Positions 5,668 to 7,172 of a stretch of 7,172 bases of DNA are shown here, in pieces (position 1 is the stretch's first letter; every line of letters starts with the position of its first letter). Source of the stretch: Candidatus Acetothermia bacterium (GTDB lineage: Bacteria; Bipolaricaulota; Bipolaricaulia; UBA7950; UBA9294); assembly GCA_003650505.1 (NCBI GenBank), contig QMQL01000041.1:1-7172 (forward strand), given 5' to 3'. The position numbers were made by a program, and so were the translations under genes. The notes under the pieces were generated by a model. The model had not been told where the DNA came from and did no database searches. It saw only the letters and a list, made by a program, of their open reading frames with translations.

Positions 5668-7172
5668 ATGCGAAATCGAAATTTGCTGCTGGCAGTCATC
5701 GCTCTCGGCGTGCTCACTGTGGGACTCACCGCCAGCGCAGCCCCGAAAAACCTCGTTTTCATCTTAGATGCGTCGAACAGTATGAACAAGCCGTTCGACA
5801 ATGAGACGCGGCTCGATGCCGCGAAAGCGGCGTTGATCGAACTGCTCGACGTCACATCGGAGCTGGACCGGGCCGGGCTCTACGTCTTCGGTCACCGGAT
5901 CGGCAAGGACGATGCCGCCGCGAGTTGTCAGGACATCGAACCGCTCTTCCCCCTCCTCCCCCCGGATGCGGCGAATAACCCGGATGTGATCGCGGCGATA
6001 AACGGGATCGAGGCGAGGGGGATGACCCCGATCGCCGACGCCCTCGTCGCGGCATCGAACGCCCTGTCGGGCTACGGTGGGGAAGGGGTGATCGTCTTGA
6101 TCACCGACGGCGAGGAGACGTGCGGGGGGGATCCGAAGGTCGTAGCCCAGATGCTGAAGACGCTCCAGCCCCCGATCGTCCTCCATATCGTCGGGTTGGA
6201 CATCGCCCCTGACGCCCGCGATCAGCTGACCGAGGTCGCCGGGATCACCGGTGGGCGCTACTACGGCGTCGGGTCGGCGCGCGAGCTCCTGAATGCCTTG
6301 TATTCTGCTGTCCCCGGCGGTGAGGCCCAGAGTGGGATTCCGCCGGAGTACGCGTGTATGGGGATAACGAACGTGGTCCGTGGGACCGAAGGTGACGATA
6401 CCCTGTACGGAACGCCGGGGAACGATCTGATCGTCGGCCTCGGGGGAGATGACCTCCTGATCGGCCTCGACGGGAACGACGTCCTCCTCGGGGGAACTGG
6501 GGACGACATCCTTGAGGGCGGGTCGGGCGACGACCTCCTCGCCGGCGATAGAGGGAACGACATCGGCTTCGGCGGATCAGGGAACGACGCTCTCTGCGGT
6601 GGATCCGGGAACGACTCCCTGGAAGGGGAAGCCGGGAACGACATCATCGACGGTGGACCCGGGGCCGACACCCTCCTCGGTGGGAATGGGAACGACGTCC
6701 TCTACTGCGCCGATGCGGCCGACGTCCTGTTGGAAGGGAACGTCGTATCGGGGACGTTCAACGGATGCGCGGCATGCGGACCGGTCCCCGTGCCGGAGTG
6801 TCCTCCCCCTCCACCACCGCCGGCTGCGGTGAAGACGATCAACGAGGGTGAGTCGATCCGGCTGCACGGAAGCGTGGCCGATGCCGACTGCAACATCCTC
6901 CAGGTCCTCTGGCAGGTCTCGGCCGGTTCCCTCGATGACCCGACGTCGCTCGATCCGCTCTACACGGCGCCGGTCCTCGCCGGATGCGAGGGGATGGACG
7001 TTGCGGTCATCCTGACCGCGGTCGACGGCTGCGGAGCCTCGGGGAGCGATTCGTTCATCATCCACGTCAACAACGTCAACCACCCACCGGTCCTCGACGT
7101 CGGTGGCGAACTCTGCGTCGACGAAGGGAGAACGATCATCCTTCCGGCGAAGGCGTACGATCCGGACGGCGA
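5668..7172 (+). CDS. Secreted vWA / RTX calcium-binding repeat / Ig-like multidomain protein (3' end outside window)
   Basis: An exported protein of at least 501 residues, open to the window edge. Residues 1-24 form a Sec signal peptide: MRNRN, a hydrophobic core to about 20, and TASA before AAPK. Residues 28-213 are a von Willebrand factor A domain with a complete MIDAS: DASNS (34-38), Thr120 in GMTPIADAL and Asp147 in LITDGEETCGGDP. Residues 239-346 are twelve tandem RTX-type nonapeptides (GGxGxDxLx), which usually fold as a calcium-bound beta-roll. A Cys-containing stretch and seven prolines (379-385) lead into Ig/PKD/cadherin-like modules, one at about 389-471 and the next from HPPVLDVGG at 472. 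Twelve cysteines fit an oxidising location. The likely role is metal-dependent adhesion or surface assembly; no target is evident. The N-terminal signal and internal RTX block differ from type I-secreted RTX toxins. ATG 5668 follows AAGGAGGT. Confidence 0.85.
   Translation, partial: MRNRNLLLAVIALGVLTVGLTASAAPKNLVFILDASNSMNKPFDNETRLDAAKAALIELLDVTSELDRAGLYVFGHRIGKDDAAASCQDIEPLFPLLPPDAANNPDVIAAINGIEARGMTPIADALVAASNALSGYGGEGVIVLITDGEETCGGDPKVVAQMLKTLQPPIVLHIVGLDIAPDARDQLTEVAGITGGRYYGVGSARELLNALYSAVPGGEAQSGIPPEYACMGITNVVRGTEGDDTLYGTPGNDLIVGLGGDDLLIGLDGNDVLLGGTGDDILEGGSGDDLLAGDRGNDIGFGGSGNDALCGGSGNDSLEGEAGNDIIDGGPGADTLLGGNGNDVLYCADAADVLLEGNVVSGTFNGCAACGPVPVPECPPPPPPPAAVKTINEGESIRLHGSVADADCNILQVLWQVSAGSLDDPTSLDPLYTAPVLAGCEGMDVAVILTAVDGCGASGSDSFIIHVNNVNHPPVLDVGGELCVDEGRTIILPAKAYDPDG
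6382..6705 (+). repeat. Twelve tandem 27-bp units encoding RTX nonapeptides
   Basis: Twelve consecutive 27-base units, from GTEGDDTLY through GTPGNDLIV, GLGGDDLLI, GGTGDDILE, GGSGNDSLE and others to GGNGNDVLY, encode the calcium-binding nonapeptide consensus GGxG(N/D)DxLx. Gly at position 4 and Asp at position 6 are kept in all twelve. Nucleotide identity between units is only moderate, with GGGAACGAC and GGxGACGAC cores recurring, so the array is old rather than newly expanded. Confidence 0.9.

Noticed and set aside
6261..6671. Minus-strand open frame opposite the RTX repeats, Pro/Ser-rich
   Set aside because: Its regular repeats are the reverse complement of the 27-bp RTX units, with no start context or domain; it is a shadow of the plus-strand array.
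6382..6705. Possible CRISPR-like array because of regular 27-bp periodicity
   Set aside because: The units are contiguous without spacers, stay in one reading frame and encode calcium-binding nonapeptides.

Overview
The window is about 7.2 kb of GC-rich (roughly 62-63% by eye) bacterial chromosome. It is densely coded on the + strand only, with most genes touching or overlapping. The gene content is type II fatty-acid synthesis, an RNA-methylation group and a Sec-exported multidomain protein. Codon use is uniform, with strong preference for ATC, GTC, CTC and CGG, and I see no transposase, integrase, tRNA, rRNA or CRISPR. The lineage cannot be fixed from this alone. The compact, overlapping, high-GC layout would fit a deep-branching uncultivated bacterium (Bipolaricaulota-like is only a guess).

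Region 1 (1-3097) is a fatty-acid operon: the 3' end of plsX, then fabH, fabD, fabG and acpP. Overlaps at plsX/fabH and fabD/fabG, a 1-base contact at the fabH stop and short gaps elsewhere indicate co-transcription and translational coupling. FabD loads malonyl groups onto AcpP, FabH starts the chain, FabG does the first reduction, and PlsX passes acyl groups to phospholipid synthesis. A possible internal promoter in the 3' end of fabG may give acpP extra transcripts. A clear intrinsic terminator follows acpP. No fabF lies here.

Region 2 (3132-5590) is a second, tightly packed operon. It encodes a small two-CPxC zinc-ribbon-like protein of the BCAM0308 type, a stand-alone cyclodeaminase/cyclohydrolase-fold folate enzyme, a NOL1/NOP2/Sun-family RNA m5C methyltransferase catalytic domain, and a separate overlapping gene for the PUA-like RNA-binding domain that is normally fused to the C-terminus of RsmF-type methyltransferases. 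Starts are marked by TTGA and ATGA overlaps and by a TTG start with a strong Shine-Dalgarno site.

Region 3 (5591-7172) begins with a near-perfect 26-bp dyad across the stop of the previous gene and a short, less GC-rich leader. It then holds a long gene that is open to the window edge. Its product has a Sec signal peptide, a von Willebrand factor A domain with an intact MIDAS, twelve tandem RTX-type calcium-binding nonapeptides, a polyproline linker and the start of Ig/PKD-like repeats. It is probably a surface or secreted adhesion-type protein. This unusual architecture, the split methyltransferase/PUA pair and a strong excess of GATC tetranucleotides are the most noteworthy things in the window.
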